In this document: positions 8,215-18,167 of the stretch, piece after piece
How the letters are laid out: each line of letters starts with the position of its first letter
How positions within the stretch are numbered: the stretch's first letter is position 1
Assembly: GCF_030719295.1 (NCBI RefSeq)
Contig: NZ_CP120997.1
Location: 1,240,001 to 1,304,000 of the forward strand
Source of the DNA: Streptomyces sp. Mut1
Lineage (GTDB): Bacteria; Actinomycetota; Actinomycetes; Streptomycetales; Streptomycetaceae
Length of the DNA stretch: 64,000 nucleotides
Direction of reading: 5' to 3'
Translations under genes and position numbers: made by a program
Notes under the pieces: generated by a model
Database searches by the model: none
What the model was told of the DNA's origin: nothing
The model's input: only the letters and a program-made list of their open reading frames with translations

Positions 8215-9576
8215 TCACATACCCGCGATCAGCTTCTCCACCCGGTCGTCCACCGAACGGAACGGGTCCTTGCACAGGACCGTGCGCTGAGCCTGGTCGT
8301 TGAGCTTGAGGTGGACCCAGTCGACGGTGAAGTCCCGCCGCTGCTCCTGGGCCCGCCGGATGAAGTCGCCGCGCAGCCGCGCCCTGGTCGTCTGCGGGGG
8401 CACCGACTTGCCCTCGAAGATCTTCAGGTCGTTGCACACACGGGCGGCCTGCCCCTTGCGCTCCAGCAGGTAGTACAGCCCCCGCCGGCGGTGGATGTCG
8501 TGGTAGGCGAGGTCTATCTGGGCGACCCGCGGATTCGACATGGTCATGTTGTGCTTGGCCCGGTACCGCTCGATGAGCTTGTACTTCATGACCCAGTCGA
8601 TCTCGGTCTCGATCCGGCCGAGGTCCTCCGCCTCGATCGCGTCGAGCGTGCGCCCCCACAGTTCGAGGACCCGCGCCACGTTGCCCGTGCGGATGCCGCG
8701 GCGGTCGACGAAGTCCACGGCCTTCTCGTAGTACTCGCGCTGCACCTCTATGGCGGACGCCTCGCGGCCACTGGCGAGGCGGACCTTGCGCTGCCCGGTG
8801 GTGTCGTGGCTGACCTCGCGGATCGCCCGGATCGGGTTCTCCAGGGTCAGGTCACGCATCACCGTGCCCGCCTCGATCATGCGGAGCACCAGGTCGGTGG
8901 CGCCGACCTTGAGCAGCATGGTCGTCTCGGACATGTTGGAGTCACCGACGATGACGTGGAGGCGGCGGTAGCGCTCCGCGTCCGCGTGCGGCTCGTCGCG
9001 GGTGTTGATGATCGGCCGGGAACGCGTCGTCGCGGAGCTGACGCCCTCCCAGATGTGCTCGGCACGCTGGCTGACGCAGTAGACCGCGCCCCTCGGGGTC
9101 TGCAGCACCTTGCCGGCGCCGCAGATCAGCTGCCTGGTGACGAGGAAGGGAATGAGGATGTCCGCGAGGCGCGAGAATTCTCCGTGCCGGGCCACGAGGT
9201 AGTTCTCGTGGCATCCGTAGGAGTTTCCCGCCGAGTCGGTGTTGTTCTTGAAGAGATAGACGTCGCCGGCGATTCCCTCCTCGTGCAGGCGGCGTTCGGC
9301 ATCGACGAGCAGGCCTTCGAGAATGCGCTCGCCGGCCTTGTCGTGTGTGACCAGTTCGGTCAGGTTGTCGCATTCGGGGGTTGCATATTCCGGATGCGAT
9401 CCCACGTCGAGGTAGAGGCGGGCGCCGTTCCGCAGAAAGACATTGCTGCTGCGGCCCCATGACACAACACGGCGGAAGAGGTAGCGCGCCACTTCATCAG
9501 GAGACAGTCGGCGCTGTCCCCTGAACGTGCACGTGACGCCGTACTCGTTCTCCAGCCCGAAAATGCGGCGGTCCAT
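8215..9576 (-). CDS. pafA: Pup-protein ligase PafA
   Basis: 453 residues of the glutamine synthetase-like PafA/Dop family. It uses ATP to phosphorylate the C-terminal Glu of Pup and joins it to substrate lysines. The N-terminus has GLENEYG (Glu9 binds Mg), the catalytic Asp57 in [21 protein letters not shown], and later [19 protein letters not shown] and [22 protein letters not shown]. PafA lacks the extra loop of Dop near residues 40-70, which separates the two paralogues here. The stop of the MFS gene lies 9 bases upstream and the ribosome site is weak, so read-through from the MFS transcript is possible. It lies 2.5 kb from the proteasome genes, as in other Streptomyces. Confidence 0.97.
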   Translation of the reverse strand: MDRRIFGLENEYGVTCTFRGQRRLSPDEVARYLFRRVVSWGRSSNVFLRNGARLYLDVGSHPEYATPECDNLTELVTHDKAGERILEGLLVDAERRLHEEGIAGDVYLFKNNTDSAGNSYGCHENYLVARHGEFSRLADILIPFLVTRQLICGAGKVLQTPRGAVYCVSQRAEHIWEGVSSATTRSRPIINTRDEPHADAERYRRLHVIVGDSNMSETTMLLKVGATDLVLRMIEAGTVMRDLTLENPIRAIREVSHDTTGQRKVRLASGREASAIEVQREYYEKAVDFVDRRGIRTGNVARVLELWGRTLDAIEAEDLGRIETEIDWVMKYKLIERYRAKHNMTMSNPRVAQIDLAYHDIHRRRGLYYLLERKGQAARVCNDLKIFEGKSVPPQTTRARLRGDFIRRAQEQRRDFTVDWVHLKLNDQAQRTVLCKDPFRSVDDRVEKLIAGM

Positions 9577-9585
9577 GACTGAACA

Positions 9586-10845
9586 TTACGCCTGATGGCC
9601 CGAGCTGAAACCGGGTTCGACGGCACCGTTTCGATCATTTTCCGATCCTCGCACCGCTACGGCCGTGCGGGCGGGAGCTGCGAGGACCTTTCCGGTGGCC
9701 AGGAGAACGGCCAGCGCGGCCACTCCACCGGCCCCCGCGACGGCGAAGCTCCAGGCGGTCCCGCCCAGCTCCACCGCCGGGCCGGCCACCGCCGTCCCCG
9801 CGGCCGCGCCCACCCCGAAGGTGGTCACGAGCCACGAGAACGCCTCCGTCACCGTGCCGCGCGGGGCGTGCCGGTCGACGACGATGAAGGAGCACGCGAT
9901 GGCCGGCGCGAGGAACACCCCGGCGACGGCGGCCAGCGCGGTCATCGCGGCCACTCCCGGCGTCAGCATCAGCGGCAGGTAGCCGAGCGCGAGCAGCGCC
10001 ACGATCACCCGCAGCCGGCGCTCCGGCGCCCCGGCCCACTGCCGCGCCCCGTACACCAGCCCGCCGATCAGCGCGCCGAGCCCCAGGGCGGCCATCAGCC
10101 AGCCGTAGACGGACTCCCGGCCGTGGTCGTCGGCGTACGCGATGCCCGCCACGGTGATGGAGCCCAGCGCCAGCCCGACGAAGAAGAACGAGCCGAGCAG
10201 CGCCAGCAGACCGGGCGAGCGCAGCGCGCCCAGCCAGTGCGCCTCGCGCGGGGCCGAGCGCCAGGTCCGGGAGGGCTCGGAGAGCACGACGGACAGGGCG
10301 CCGAGTACGCCGATCGCGTTGATGACGAGCAGGGCCGCGGCCGGTGACCAGAGGGCGACCAGGAGCGTCACGAGGAGCGGTCCGGCCGTGAACATGATCT
10401 CCTGGGCGACCGCGTCCATGGCATAGGCCCGGTGCACCCGGTCCTCGCGGCCCAGCACGCTCGGCCACAGGGCCCGCAGGCCGCCCTCCAGCGGCGGGGT
10501 GAAGACACCGGCCACGGCCACCGCCGCGTAGGCGAGCGGGAGGAGGCCGATGCCCGCCACGGCGAGCACGGCCATGCCGAGGGCGGACAGGACGGCGGCG
10601 GGCAACTGGACGCGCGGCTGCCCGTACAGGTCCACCGCGCGGCCCAGCAGCGGCTGTCCGGCCGCCGTGCCCAGTCCGTAGACCGCGGCGAGCGCGCCCG
10701 CGAGCGTGTAGCTGCCGCCCTCGGCGCGGATGAACAGGACGATCGCGATGTTGGCGGTGCCGTTGGGCAGCCGGCCCACCAGGGTGCCCGTCAGCAGCCG
10801 GGCGGCGTGCCGCGCCCTGAGGATGTCCAGATATCCCGCGGCCAT
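9586..10845 (-). CDS. MFS transporter
   Basis: 419 residues with about 12 predicted membrane helices and the major facilitator pattern (N-terminal LLTGTLVGRLPNGTANIAIVLFI; GLGTAAGQPLLGRAVDLYGQPR loop). A drug or metabolite exporter is most likely; no substrate can be assigned. ATG 10845 is preceded by GGGAGAGG; the open frame runs further upstream but would cross the operator. It is divergent from a LacI-type regulator with a dyad between them, and it runs almost directly into pafA, so this local regulator may also affect pafA expression. Confidence 0.88.
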   Translation of the reverse strand: MAAGYLDILRARHAARLLTGTLVGRLPNGTANIAIVLFIRAEGGSYTLAGALAAVYGLGTAAGQPLLGRAVDLYGQPRVQLPAAVLSALGMAVLAVAGIGLLPLAYAAVAVAGVFTPPLEGGLRALWPSVLGREDRVHRAYAMDAVAQEIMFTAGPLLVTLLVALWSPAAALLVINAIGVLGALSVVLSEPSRTWRSAPREAHWLGALRSPGLLALLGSFFFVGLALGSITVAGIAYADDHGRESVYGWLMAALGLGALIGGLVYGARQWAGAPERRLRVIVALLALGYLPLMLTPGVAAMTALAAVAGVFLAPAIACSFIVVDRHAPRGTVTEAFSWLVTTFGVGAAAGTAVAGPAVELGGTAWSFAVAGAGGVAALAVLLATGKVLAAPARTAVAVRGSENDRNGAVEPGFSSGHQA

Positions 10846-10889
10846 GTCCCGCCCCTCTCCCCCGGAAGCCCGTTCGGGCGGCGAGGTTT

Positions 10890-10916
10890 TACGTATAACT
10901 CCCGGGTTCATACGTA
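10890..10916. promoter_or_regulatory. Candidate LacI-type operator between MFS and regulator genes
   Basis: Outer arms TACGTAT and ATACGTA are a perfect 7 bp inverted repeat, with a partly symmetric CCCGGG core between them, in the 130-base divergent spacer. LacI-family operators are usually dyads in this position, so autoregulation and control of the MFS gene are inferred. Confidence 0.6.
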
Positions 10917-10975
10917 CCATGAGCCCGTCCTCAGGTCCACCGCACGGGCCTGCTCCGACCGGCCCGGAGGCCCGC

Positions 10976-12013
10976 GTGACCAGCCCAGCTTTGCCCGGCC
11001 CGCCCCGGCCCACCAGCCGCGACGTGGCGCGGGCCGCAGGCGTCTCCCAGGCCACGGTCTCCCTGGTCCTCGGCGAGAAATGGCGGGGCAGGGTCTCCGA
11101 GACCACCGCCGCACGGGTGCGCGACACCGCCCGCGGCCTCGGCTACCGGCCCAACCTCGCCGCCCGCAATCTGCGCCTGGGCCGCACCCGGACGGCCCTC
11201 CTGGTCGTCCCCGCCCTCACCAACGAGTTCTTCGCCCGGGTCTACACCGGCGCCGCCGCGGTCGCCGCCGAGCACGGCTTCGGGGTCGTCCTCTACCCCT
11301 CGCCCGACGGCACGGGCCCGGCCCGCGACCCCTTCCCCTCGGCACGCGCCGCGCTGGACGGGGTCATCGCCTCGTCCATGGCCGCCGACGCGCTCGACGC
11401 CCTGCACGGCGCGAACGTCCCGCTGGTGATGCTGGACAGCGACCCCTCGGCGCCGGGCCCCGCCGCCCGGGTCAACCTCGACATCGCCGACGGGATGCGC
11501 CAGGTGGCCCGCCACCTGCTCGCCCTCGGCCACCGCCGCTTCCTCCACCTCGCGTCGGCCGTCGACACCTGGACGTTCACGGCCCGCGCCGGCGCCCTGC
11601 ACACGGCGCTGCGCGAGGTCCCGGGCACCGAGGTGCGCACCGCGTCCGCCGCGCTGGACGTACGGGCGGGGCGCGAGGCGGCGGAGCACGCGCTGACGCT
11701 TCCGGGCCCCCGGCCCACCGCGGTCGTGTGCGACGACGACATCCTGGCGGCGGGTGCCTGCAAGGCCGCCCGCCGGCTCGGGCTGCGCGTGCCGGACGAC
11801 CTCTCGGTCACCGGCTTCGACGATCTGGCCCTGGCCACGGCCGTGGAGCCGGAACTGACCACCGTGCAACTGCCCGCCGAACAGGTCGGCGAGCGCGGCA
11901 TGGCCGCCCTGCTGGCCGTCCTGGCCGGCCGGCAGGCCCAGCCGGGCAGCCTGCCGGTGCGGCTGGTCGTCCGGGGCTCATCGGCCCCGCCGCCCGGCCT
12001 TCCGACCGCATGA
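10976..12013 (+). CDS. LacI-family transcriptional regulator
   Basis: 345 residues: an N-terminal LacI helix-turn-helix (TSRDVARAAGVSQATVSLVLGEKWRGRVSETTAARVRDTARGLGYRPNLAARNLR) and a periplasmic-binding-protein-like effector domain ending in LTTVQLPAEQVGERGMAALL. I chose GTG 10976 because GGAGG lies 5 bases upstream; ATG 10919 is in frame but lacks a ribosome site and sits next to the operator. The ligand is probably a sugar or nucleoside. It is divergent from the MFS gene. Confidence 0.92.
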   Translation: MTSPALPGPPRPTSRDVARAAGVSQATVSLVLGEKWRGRVSETTAARVRDTARGLGYRPNLAARNLRLGRTRTALLVVPALTNEFFARVYTGAAAVAAEHGFGVVLYPSPDGTGPARDPFPSARAALDGVIASSMAADALDALHGANVPLVMLDSDPSAPGPAARVNLDIADGMRQVARHLLALGHRRFLHLASAVDTWTFTARAGALHTALREVPGTEVRTASAALDVRAGREAAEHALTLPGPRPTAVVCDDDILAAGACKAARRLGLRVPDDLSVTGFDDLALATAVEPELTTVQLPAEQVGERGMAALLAVLAGRQAQPGSLPVRLVVRGSSAPPPGLPTA

Positions 12014-12017
12014 CGGA

Positions 12018-12050
12018 GCCCCGGCCCGCCCGGAAAGGGCGGACCGGGGC
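12018..12050. terminator. Bidirectional hairpin between the LacI gene and prcA
   Basis: GCCCCGGCCCGCCC and GGGCGGACCGGGGC pair over 14 positions with one mismatch around GGAAA. It lies at the junction of two convergent genes. Confidence 0.75.
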
Positions 12051-12081
12051 CGGAGCGTCGCCGCGAGGGCGGAGCGAACCG

Positions 12082-12927
12082 CTACTCCACGTCCCCGCCG
12101 GAATCGGTGGTGTCGGTCGCACCCTTCGCGCCCTTGGCGCTCTTCGGGTCCGCCGTGGCCGTGGGGGTGTCCGCGCCGTCGCCGTCCTCCGTGTCGGACG
12201 GGGCGTCCGTCGGCGTCGAGGCCGAGGCGTCCGCCTCCAGCAGCCGGGCCAGTTGCCGACCGACGATCCGCTTGAACTTGCGCTGCTGCGGCCTCGTACG
12301 GTCCAGGACCGCGACCTCCAGCCGCTCGGCGGGGATCTCCCGCTCGCTGCCGTTGGGGTCGCGGGACAGCGCCTGCACGGCCAGCTTCAGCGCCTCGGCG
12401 AGCGACATCCCGTCACGGTGGCGCTGATCCAGGAACGTACTGATCTGTTCCGCGTTGCCGCCGACCGCGACCGAGCCGTGCTCGTCCACGATCGAGCCGT
12501 CGTGCGGCAGCCGGTAGATCTGGTCGCCCTCCGGCTCCGAGCCGACCTCGGCGACCACCAGTTCCACTTCGTACGGTTTCTCGGCCGCACTGGAGAAAAT
12601 GGTGCCGAGCGTCTGCGCGTAGACGTTCGCCAGTCCACGCGCGGTCACATCGTCACGGTCATAGGTGTATCCACGCAGATCCGCATAGCGCACTCCGCCG
12701 ATGCGGAGGTTCTCGTACTCGTTGTACTTACCGGCCGCGGCAAAACCGATCCGGTCATAGATCTCGCTGAACTTGTGCAGCGCACGGGACGGGTTCTCGC
12801 CGACGAACACAATTCCGTCGGCGTACTGCAGCACAACCAGGCTGCGACCACGGGCGATGCCCTTCCGGGCGTATTCCGCCCGGTCGGCCATGGCCTGCTG
12901 AGGTGAGACATAGAACGGCGTCGACAC
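12082..12927 (-). CDS. prcA: 20S proteasome alpha subunit PrcA
   Basis: 281 residues. Seven copies form each outer ring of the 20S proteasome, gate the channel and dock the Arc ATPase. The N-terminus [27 protein letters not shown] contains the gate-forming segment, followed by the Ntn-hydrolase fold without a catalytic Thr. The last 50 residues are a low-complexity Ala/Asp/Thr/Lys tail. The GTG start at 12927 follows prcB by 59 bases. It is the last gene of the dop-pup-endonuclease-prcB-prcA series. Confidence 0.97.
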   Translation of the reverse strand: MSTPFYVSPQQAMADRAEYARKGIARGRSLVVLQYADGIVFVGENPSRALHKFSEIYDRIGFAAAGKYNEYENLRIGGVRYADLRGYTYDRDDVTARGLANVYAQTLGTIFSSAAEKPYEVELVVAEVGSEPEGDQIYRLPHDGSIVDEHGSVAVGGNAEQISTFLDQRHRDGMSLAEALKLAVQALSRDPNGSEREIPAERLEVAVLDRTRPQQRKFKRIVGRQLARLLEADASASTPTDAPSDTEDGDGADTPTATADPKSAKGAKGATDTTDSGGDVE

Positions 12928-12986
12928 CGGCTATCCGTCCCTTTCTGTCAGTGGCAGGAGCATCAGAGAGGCCTGGATACGAACGC

Positions 12987-13832
12987 TCAGAGCAGCGCGG
13001 CGCGCGGGCCGTCGGGCTGTTCCAGGCGGCGTTCCAGAATCGCGCGCGCGATCTCGGCGGAATCCGCCTCGGTCAGCCGCCGGAAGCCCTCGTCGGTGAT
13101 GACGGTGACGATCGGGTAGATCCGCCGGGCCACGTCCGGGCCGCCGGTCGCCGAGTCGTCGTCCGCCGCGTCGTACAGCGCCTGGACGACCAGCGTGAGC
13201 GCCTGCTCCTCCGTCAGGTCCTCGCGGTAGAGCTTCTTCATCGAGCCACGCGCGAAGATCGAGCCGGAGCCGGTGGAGGCGTACCCGTGCTCCTCGGAAC
13301 GCCCGCCGGTGACGTCGTAGCTGAAGATCCGCCCGCGCCCCCGGTCGACGTCGAAGCCGGCGAAGAGCGGGACGACGGCCAGACCCTGCATGGCCATCGC
13401 CAGATTGCTGCGGATCATCGTGGAGAGCCGGTTCGCCTTGCCCTCCAGGGAGAGCTGGGCGCCTTCCACCTTCTCGAAGTGCTCCAGCTCCAGCTGGAAG
13501 AGCTTGACCATCTCCACGGCGAGACCGGCCGTACCGGCGATACCCACCGCCGAGTACTCGTCGGCCGGGAAGACCTTCTCGATGTCGCGCTGCGCGATCA
13601 TGTTGCCCATGGTGGCCCGCCGGTCACCGGCGAGTACGACCCCGCCGGGGAAGGTGGCCGCCACGATCGTCGTGCCGTGGGGGGCCTCGATGGCCCCCTT
13701 CATGGGCGGCGTCTGCCGGTTGCCCGGCAGCATCCCGGGCGCCTGGTCGGACAGGAAGTCCATGAAGGAGGACGACCCCGGCGTCAGGAAGGCAGCTGGT
13801 AGACGCCCGGTGCTACGAGTGTTGGCTTCCAC
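12987..13832 (-). CDS. prcB: 20S proteasome beta subunit PrcB
   Basis: 281 residues. It is the catalytic subunit of the inner rings. A propeptide of 53 residues ends at His-Gly before the N-terminal nucleophile Thr54 ([10 protein letters not shown]), and the GDRRATMGN and [14 protein letters not shown] segments are typical of beta subunits. Autocleavage would expose Thr54. The GTG start at 13832 has GGAGGGA upstream, located inside the end of the endonuclease-like gene, so the two genes overlap by 49 bases and are probably translationally coupled. Confidence 0.97.
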   Translation of the reverse strand: MEANTRSTGRLPAAFLTPGSSSFMDFLSDQAPGMLPGNRQTPPMKGAIEAPHGTTIVAATFPGGVVLAGDRRATMGNMIAQRDIEKVFPADEYSAVGIAGTAGLAVEMVKLFQLELEHFEKVEGAQLSLEGKANRLSTMIRSNLAMAMQGLAVVPLFAGFDVDRGRGRIFSYDVTGGRSEEHGYASTGSGSIFARGSMKKLYREDLTEEQALTLVVQALYDAADDDSATGGPDVARRIYPIVTVITDEGFRRLTEADSAEIARAILERRLEQPDGPRAALL

Positions 13833-14092
13833 GCGTTTCCCTCCAGGTATGCGATGGCCCTGCGCAAGGCGTCAGGATCATCTCCCAACTTGCCGATGGC
13901 CGAATTGCAGTTGCAGCACAGTACGCCCCGGACCCTACCCGCCCGGCGGCAGTGATCCACATATGAGGCGGGGGCAATCGGACCGGTCGCCCGGTCCCTG
14001 CCCGCGGCGTGCGATGCGGGCGTCCGCCCGCACCGCACACACCTGCCGCCGGCTCCGGCGCCGGGCCGGCTACTCCCCGCCCTTCTGAACAA
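13784..14092 (-). CDS. Endonuclease VII/HNH-like small protein between pup and prcB
   Basis: 102 residues with a CVRCG pair, a [26 protein letters not shown] block and a [12 protein letters not shown] tail. This is the pattern of the phage T4 endonuclease VII-like (recombination endonuclease VII) family, with a zinc-binding CxxC...CxxC and the HNH-type DH residues. The start is the TTG at 14092 (GAGG 4 bases upstream; a stop lies just before it), overlapping the pup stop; GTG 14038 would cut off the first zinc Cys. It also overlaps the prcB start. It may cut branched DNA or may be a domesticated remnant. DNA or RNA substrate unknown. Confidence 0.8.
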   Translation of the reverse strand: MFRRAGSSRPGAGAGGRCVRCGRTPASHAAGRDRATGPIAPASYVDHCRRAGRVRGVLCCNCNSAIGKLGDDPDALRRAIAYLEGNAWKPTLVAPGVYQLPS

Positions 14093-14288
14093 ACGACCTC
14101 ACGAAATCCTCGGCGTTGGCCTCGAGCACGTCGTCGATCTCGTCGAGGACGTCGTCCACGTCGTCGCTCAGCTTCTCCTGGCGCTCCTTGAGGTCTTCGG
14201 AGCCCTGCGCGTCCTGCGCCTGCTCCTCGACGTCCTCGGTGGAACGCGTCGCCTTCTGCTGTCCGCCGCCGGTGTCCTTGGTCGCCAT
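14070..14288 (-). CDS. pup: Prokaryotic ubiquitin-like protein Pup
   Basis: 72 residues of intrinsically disordered tag protein. The C-terminal half [21 protein letters not shown] forms the helix that binds the Arc coiled coil. It ends FVQKGGE; the last codon is GAG (Glu), not Gln, so PafA can use it directly and Dop deamidation is not required. The Lys-rich N-terminus MATKDTGGGQQK would thread into the Arc pore. It starts 121 bases after dop. Confidence 0.97.
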   Translation of the reverse strand: MATKDTGGGQQKATRSTEDVEEQAQDAQGSEDLKERQEKLSDDVDDVLDEIDDVLEANAEDFVRSFVQKGGE

Positions 14289-14409
14289 TTAGCTCACCCC
14301 GCTCGGTTCGAAAGCACTTGATCAGACCCTACCCATGGGGTCCGACATTGGCCCGGTACTTGTCTCAACGTCCGGAGGTCATCGGAATGATTCCCAGCCG
14401 GGAGCCCTT

Positions 14410-15921
14410 TCAGCCGCCCGACAGGACCTGGACCAGTTCCTGAGCCGTACGGCACCGGTCCAGAAGGCCCTGCACGTGTTCGCGGGTACCGCGCAGCGGC
14501 TCCATCGTGGGCACGCGCTGCAACGAGTCCTGGCCCGGCAGGTCGAAGATGACCGAGTCCCAGGAGGCCGCGGCGACGTCGTCCGCGTACTGTTCGAGGC
14601 AGCGGCCACGGAAGTACGCCCTGGTGTCCTCCGGCGGCGCCGTACGGGCCCGCTGGACCTCGTTCTCGTCGAGCAGGCGTTTCATCCGCCCCCGGGCGAC
14701 CAGACGGTTGTACAGGCCCTTGTCGGGGCGCACGTCGGCGTACTGGAGGTCCACCAGATGCAGGCGTGCCGCGTCCCAGTCCAGGCCGTCACGGCGCCGG
14801 TAGCCCTCCATGAGCTGGCGCTTGGCGACCCAGTCCAGCTCGCCGGCCAGGCTCATCGGATCGTTCTCCAGCCGGTTGAGGGTGTCCTCCCACCGGCCGA
14901 GGACGTCCTTGGTCTGCTCGTCCGCGTCCTGGCCGTACCGCTCCTCGACGTATTTGCGGGCCAGCTCGAAGTACTCCATCTGCAACTGCACCGCGGTGAG
15001 TGTCCGGCCGCTGCGCAGCGTGATCAGCTGCCGGAGCTCCGGGTCGTGGGAGACCTGGTGCAGGGTGCGCACCGGCTGGTCCACGGCCAGATCGACGTTG
15101 ATGAAGCCGTCCTCGATCATGGACAGGATCAGCGAGGTGGTGCCCAGCTTGAGGTAGGTGGAGATCTCCGAGAGGTTCGCGTCGCCGATGATCACGTGCA
15201 GGCGGCGGTACTTCTCGGCGTCGGAGTGCGGCTCGTCGCGGGTGTTGATGATCGGGCGCTTCAGCGTGGTCTCCAGGCCGACCTCGACCTCGAAGTAGTC
15301 CGCGCGCTGGCTGAGCTGGAAGCCGTGCTCGTGGCCGTCCTGGCCGATTCCGACCCGTCCGGCGCCGGTGACCACCTGCCGTGAGACGAAGAACGGCGTC
15401 AGGTGCCGCACGATGTCCGAGAACGGGGTCTCCCGCTTCATCAGGTAGTTCTCGTGCGTGCCGTAGGAGGCGCCCTTGTTGTCGGTGTTGTTCTTGTAGA
15501 GGTGGATGGGCTGGGCACCCGGCAGCTGGGCCGCGCGCTCGGCGGCCTCGGCCATGATCCGCTCGCCGGCCTTGTCCCACAGGACCGCGTCCCTGGGGTT
15601 GGTGATCTCCGGGGAGCTGTACTCGGGGTGTGCGTGGTCGACGTAGAGCCGGGCCCCGTTGGTGAGGATCACATTGGCCAGGCCGATGTCCTCGTCCGTG
15701 AGCTGGCTGGAGTCGGCTGTCTCGCGGGCGAGGTCGAAGCCTCGCGCGTCCCGCAGCGGATTCTCCTCCTCGAAGTCCCAGCGGGCGCGCCGCGCCCGGT
15801 GCATCGCCGCCGCGTAGGCGTTGACGATCTGGGACGAGGTGAGCATGGCATTGGCGTTGGGGTGTCCCGGTACGGAGATCCCGTACTCGGTCTCGATGCC
15901 CATTACTCGCCGTACGGTCAT
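14410..15921 (-). CDS. dop: Pup deamidase/depupylase Dop
   Basis: 503 residues, paralogue of PafA. It removes Pup from tagged proteins (and deamidates Pup-Gln where that form exists). It has MGIETEYG (Glu10), the longer Dop loop (about 40-75, with [16 protein letters not shown]) and catalytic Asp95 in [15 protein letters not shown], followed by [18 protein letters not shown]. The ATG start is preceded by AAGGAGG. A strong hairpin lies between arc and dop, so dop probably begins its own transcript toward pup and the proteasome genes. Because Pup already ends in Glu here, its main role should be recycling. Confidence 0.96.
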   Translation of the reverse strand: MTVRRVMGIETEYGISVPGHPNANAMLTSSQIVNAYAAAMHRARRARWDFEEENPLRDARGFDLARETADSSQLTDEDIGLANVILTNGARLYVDHAHPEYSSPEITNPRDAVLWDKAGERIMAEAAERAAQLPGAQPIHLYKNNTDNKGASYGTHENYLMKRETPFSDIVRHLTPFFVSRQVVTGAGRVGIGQDGHEHGFQLSQRADYFEVEVGLETTLKRPIINTRDEPHSDAEKYRRLHVIIGDANLSEISTYLKLGTTSLILSMIEDGFINVDLAVDQPVRTLHQVSHDPELRQLITLRSGRTLTAVQLQMEYFELARKYVEERYGQDADEQTKDVLGRWEDTLNRLENDPMSLAGELDWVAKRQLMEGYRRRDGLDWDAARLHLVDLQYADVRPDKGLYNRLVARGRMKRLLDENEVQRARTAPPEDTRAYFRGRCLEQYADDVAAASWDSVIFDLPGQDSLQRVPTMEPLRGTREHVQGLLDRCRTAQELVQVLSGG

Positions 15922-16118
15922 GCGGCCCTCCTTGCCCGGCGGCGCTCCCTTCCGGGGCGGCGCTCAAGTACCGCTGCTTCTTCGGTGCGTGCGCGGTCCG
16001 CCCGTGCCGCGCTGCGTGAACGGGCGGTACGCCAGAGCCTAGAACGCCTCTGTGCCGGTGGGGAGATCAATTGCGTCGACATTGCCGCGGTGTCGCCGCG
16101 GCTGTCCGGAAAGCAACG

Positions 16119-16149
16119 GGCTGCGGATGCCCGGCGGGCATCCGCAGCC
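16119..16149. terminator. Hairpin terminator after arc
   Basis: GGCTGCGGATGCCC and GGGCATCCGCAGCC form a perfect 14 bp stem around GGC, 10 bases beyond the arc stop. It separates arc from dop-pup-prcBA. Confidence 0.85.
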
Positions 16150-16159
16150 GGTACGCCTT

Positions 16160-17926
16160 CTACAGGTACTGCCCGGTGTTCGCCACCGTATCGATGGAGC
16201 GGCCGGTGTCCGCGCCCTGCTTTCCGGTGACGAGCGTGCGGATGAAGACGATCCGCTCGCCCTTCTTGCCGGAGATGCGGGCCCAGTCGTCCGGGTTGGT
16301 GGTGTTCGGCAGGTCCTCGTTCTCCTTGAACTCGTCCACGCACGCCTGGAGGAGGTGGGAGACGCGAAGGCCCTTCTGGCCCTGGTCGAGGAAGGCCTTG
16401 ATGGCCATCTTCTTGGCCCGGTCGACGATGTTCTGGATCATCGCGCCGGAGTTGAAGTCCTTGAAGTACAGGACTTCCTTGTCGCCGTTGGCGTACGTGA
16501 CTTCGAGGAAGCGGTTCTCCTCGGACTCGGTGTACATCCGTTCCACGACCGACTGGATCATGGCGTGGGCGGCGGCTTCCTTGGAGCCGGTGTGCTCGGC
16601 CAGGTCGTCCGAGTGCAGCGGCAGGGAGGGGGTGAGGTACTTCGCGAAGATGTCCTTCGCGGCCTCCGCGTCCGGACGCTCGATCTTGATCTTCACATCG
16701 AGCCGGCCGGGGCGCAGGATCGCGGGGTCGATCATGTCCTCGCGGTTGGAGGCGCCGATGACGATGACGTTCTCCAGGCCCTCGACGCCGTCGATCTCGG
16801 CGAGCAGCTGGGGGACGATGGTGTTCTCCACGTCCGAGCTGACGCCCGATCCACGGGTGCGGAAGAGGGACTCCATCTCGTCGAAGAAGACAATGACGGG
16901 GGTGCCTTCGCTCGCCTTCTCGCGGGCACGCTGGAAGACCAGGCGGATGTGGCGCTCGGTCTCGCCGACGTACTTGTTGAGGAGTTCGGGGCCCTTGATG
17001 TTGAGGAAGTAGCTCTTTCCGGCGGGCTGGCCGGTGACCTCCGCGACCTTCTTCGCAAGGGAGTTGGCGACGGCCTTGGCGATGAGCGTCTTGCCGCAGC
17101 CGGGCGGACCGTAGAGCAGGATGCCCTTCGGCGGGCGCAGCTCGTGCTCGCGGAAGAGGTCGGGGTGGAGATAGGGAAGTTCGACGGCGTCGCGGATCAG
17201 TTCGATCTGGTCGCCCAGGCCGCCGATCTTGTCGTAGTCGATGTCCGGTACTTCTTCGAGGACGAGTTCCTCGACCTCGCTCTTGGGAACGACTTCGTAG
17301 ACGTAGCCGGACCTGGGTTCGAGCAGCAGGGCGTCGCCGGGGCGGATGGTGATGTCCAGCAGAGGCTCGGCGAGCCTCACCACCCTCTCCTCGTCGGTGT
17401 GCCCGATGACCAGGGCGCGTTCGCCGTCCTCAAGGATCTCCTTGAGGGTGACGATGTCGCCGGCCCGCTCGAATTCCATGGCGTCGACCACGTTGAGCGC
17501 TTCGTTGAGCATGACTTCCTGGCCGCGCCGGAGGTCTTCGAGCTCGACGCTGGGACTGACGTTCACCCGGAGCTTGCGGCCCCCGGTGAAGATGTCGCAG
17601 GTGCCGTCCTCGTTGGCCTGCAGGAACACGCCGAAGCCGGCCGGTGGCTGTGCGAGCCGGTCGACCTCCTCCTTGAGGGCCACGATCTGGTCGCGGGCCT
17701 CGCGCAGCGTGCCGGCGAGCCGTTCGTTCTGGGCGGACACGCCTGCGAGGTTGGTCTGCAACTCGACGATCCGCTCTTCGAGAATCCTCGTATGCCGCGG
17801 AGAGTCGGCGAGCTTACGTCGCAGGACGGCGATTTCCTGCTCAAGATAGGCGACCTGGCCGGCTGGGTCTTCGGACCCCCGGCCGGGCCGGGTGCCGCGG
17901 TTGATGTCGTCGTCGTGGGCTGCCAC
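16160..17926 (-). CDS. arc: Proteasome-associated AAA ATPase Arc (Mpa)
   Basis: 588 residues. Arc forms a hexamer that binds pupylated proteins and feeds them into the 20S core. An N-terminal coiled coil ([21 protein letters not shown]... about 15-90) captures Pup. Two OB domains follow, then a AAA module with Walker A GPPGCGKT, Walker B VIVFFDEM and the arginine finger region. The C-terminus is ANTGQYL, whose QYL tail opens the proteasome gate. I prefer the GTG at 17926 with GGAGGAGG at 8 bases; a TTG 6 codons earlier would overlap that ribosome site. Confidence 0.97.
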   Translation of the reverse strand: MAAHDDDINRGTRPGRGSEDPAGQVAYLEQEIAVLRRKLADSPRHTRILEERIVELQTNLAGVSAQNERLAGTLREARDQIVALKEEVDRLAQPPAGFGVFLQANEDGTCDIFTGGRKLRVNVSPSVELEDLRRGQEVMLNEALNVVDAMEFERAGDIVTLKEILEDGERALVIGHTDEERVVRLAEPLLDITIRPGDALLLEPRSGYVYEVVPKSEVEELVLEEVPDIDYDKIGGLGDQIELIRDAVELPYLHPDLFREHELRPPKGILLYGPPGCGKTLIAKAVANSLAKKVAEVTGQPAGKSYFLNIKGPELLNKYVGETERHIRLVFQRAREKASEGTPVIVFFDEMESLFRTRGSGVSSDVENTIVPQLLAEIDGVEGLENVIVIGASNREDMIDPAILRPGRLDVKIKIERPDAEAAKDIFAKYLTPSLPLHSDDLAEHTGSKEAAAHAMIQSVVERMYTESEENRFLEVTYANGDKEVLYFKDFNSGAMIQNIVDRAKKMAIKAFLDQGQKGLRVSHLLQACVDEFKENEDLPNTTNPDDWARISGKKGERIVFIRTLVTGKQGADTGRSIDTVANTGQYL

Positions 17927-18167
17927 GGTCCTCACCTCCTCCAAGGGGAGCTGGACGCTTCCTGACCCTACCTGGGTGGGTGGTGATTGAAACCCCTAGA
18001 TCACAAAGACTGTGGGGTGTGTCCGATCTTCACCCTTGCGCTCTCCCTCGTCACAGGTGAATACCCACCGTTCAACATCGGAAAGCCGCCGGTTGTATCG
18101 TCGAAGCGTTCAACACCCGTCAGGGTCGGCATTTTCCGGTCCGGATACGCAGGAAACGGCAGGCGAC

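Noticed and set aside
10432..12906. Plus-strand open frame of 824 codons across the MFS, LacI and prcA region
   Set aside because: It runs through an MFS gene, a LacI gene in another frame and prcA on the other strand; Arg-rich composition and no start signal.
16052..17965. Plus-strand open frame opposite arc
   Set aside because: Antisense shadow of the arc coding sequence with no recognisable motif; the arc protein is clearly the real product.
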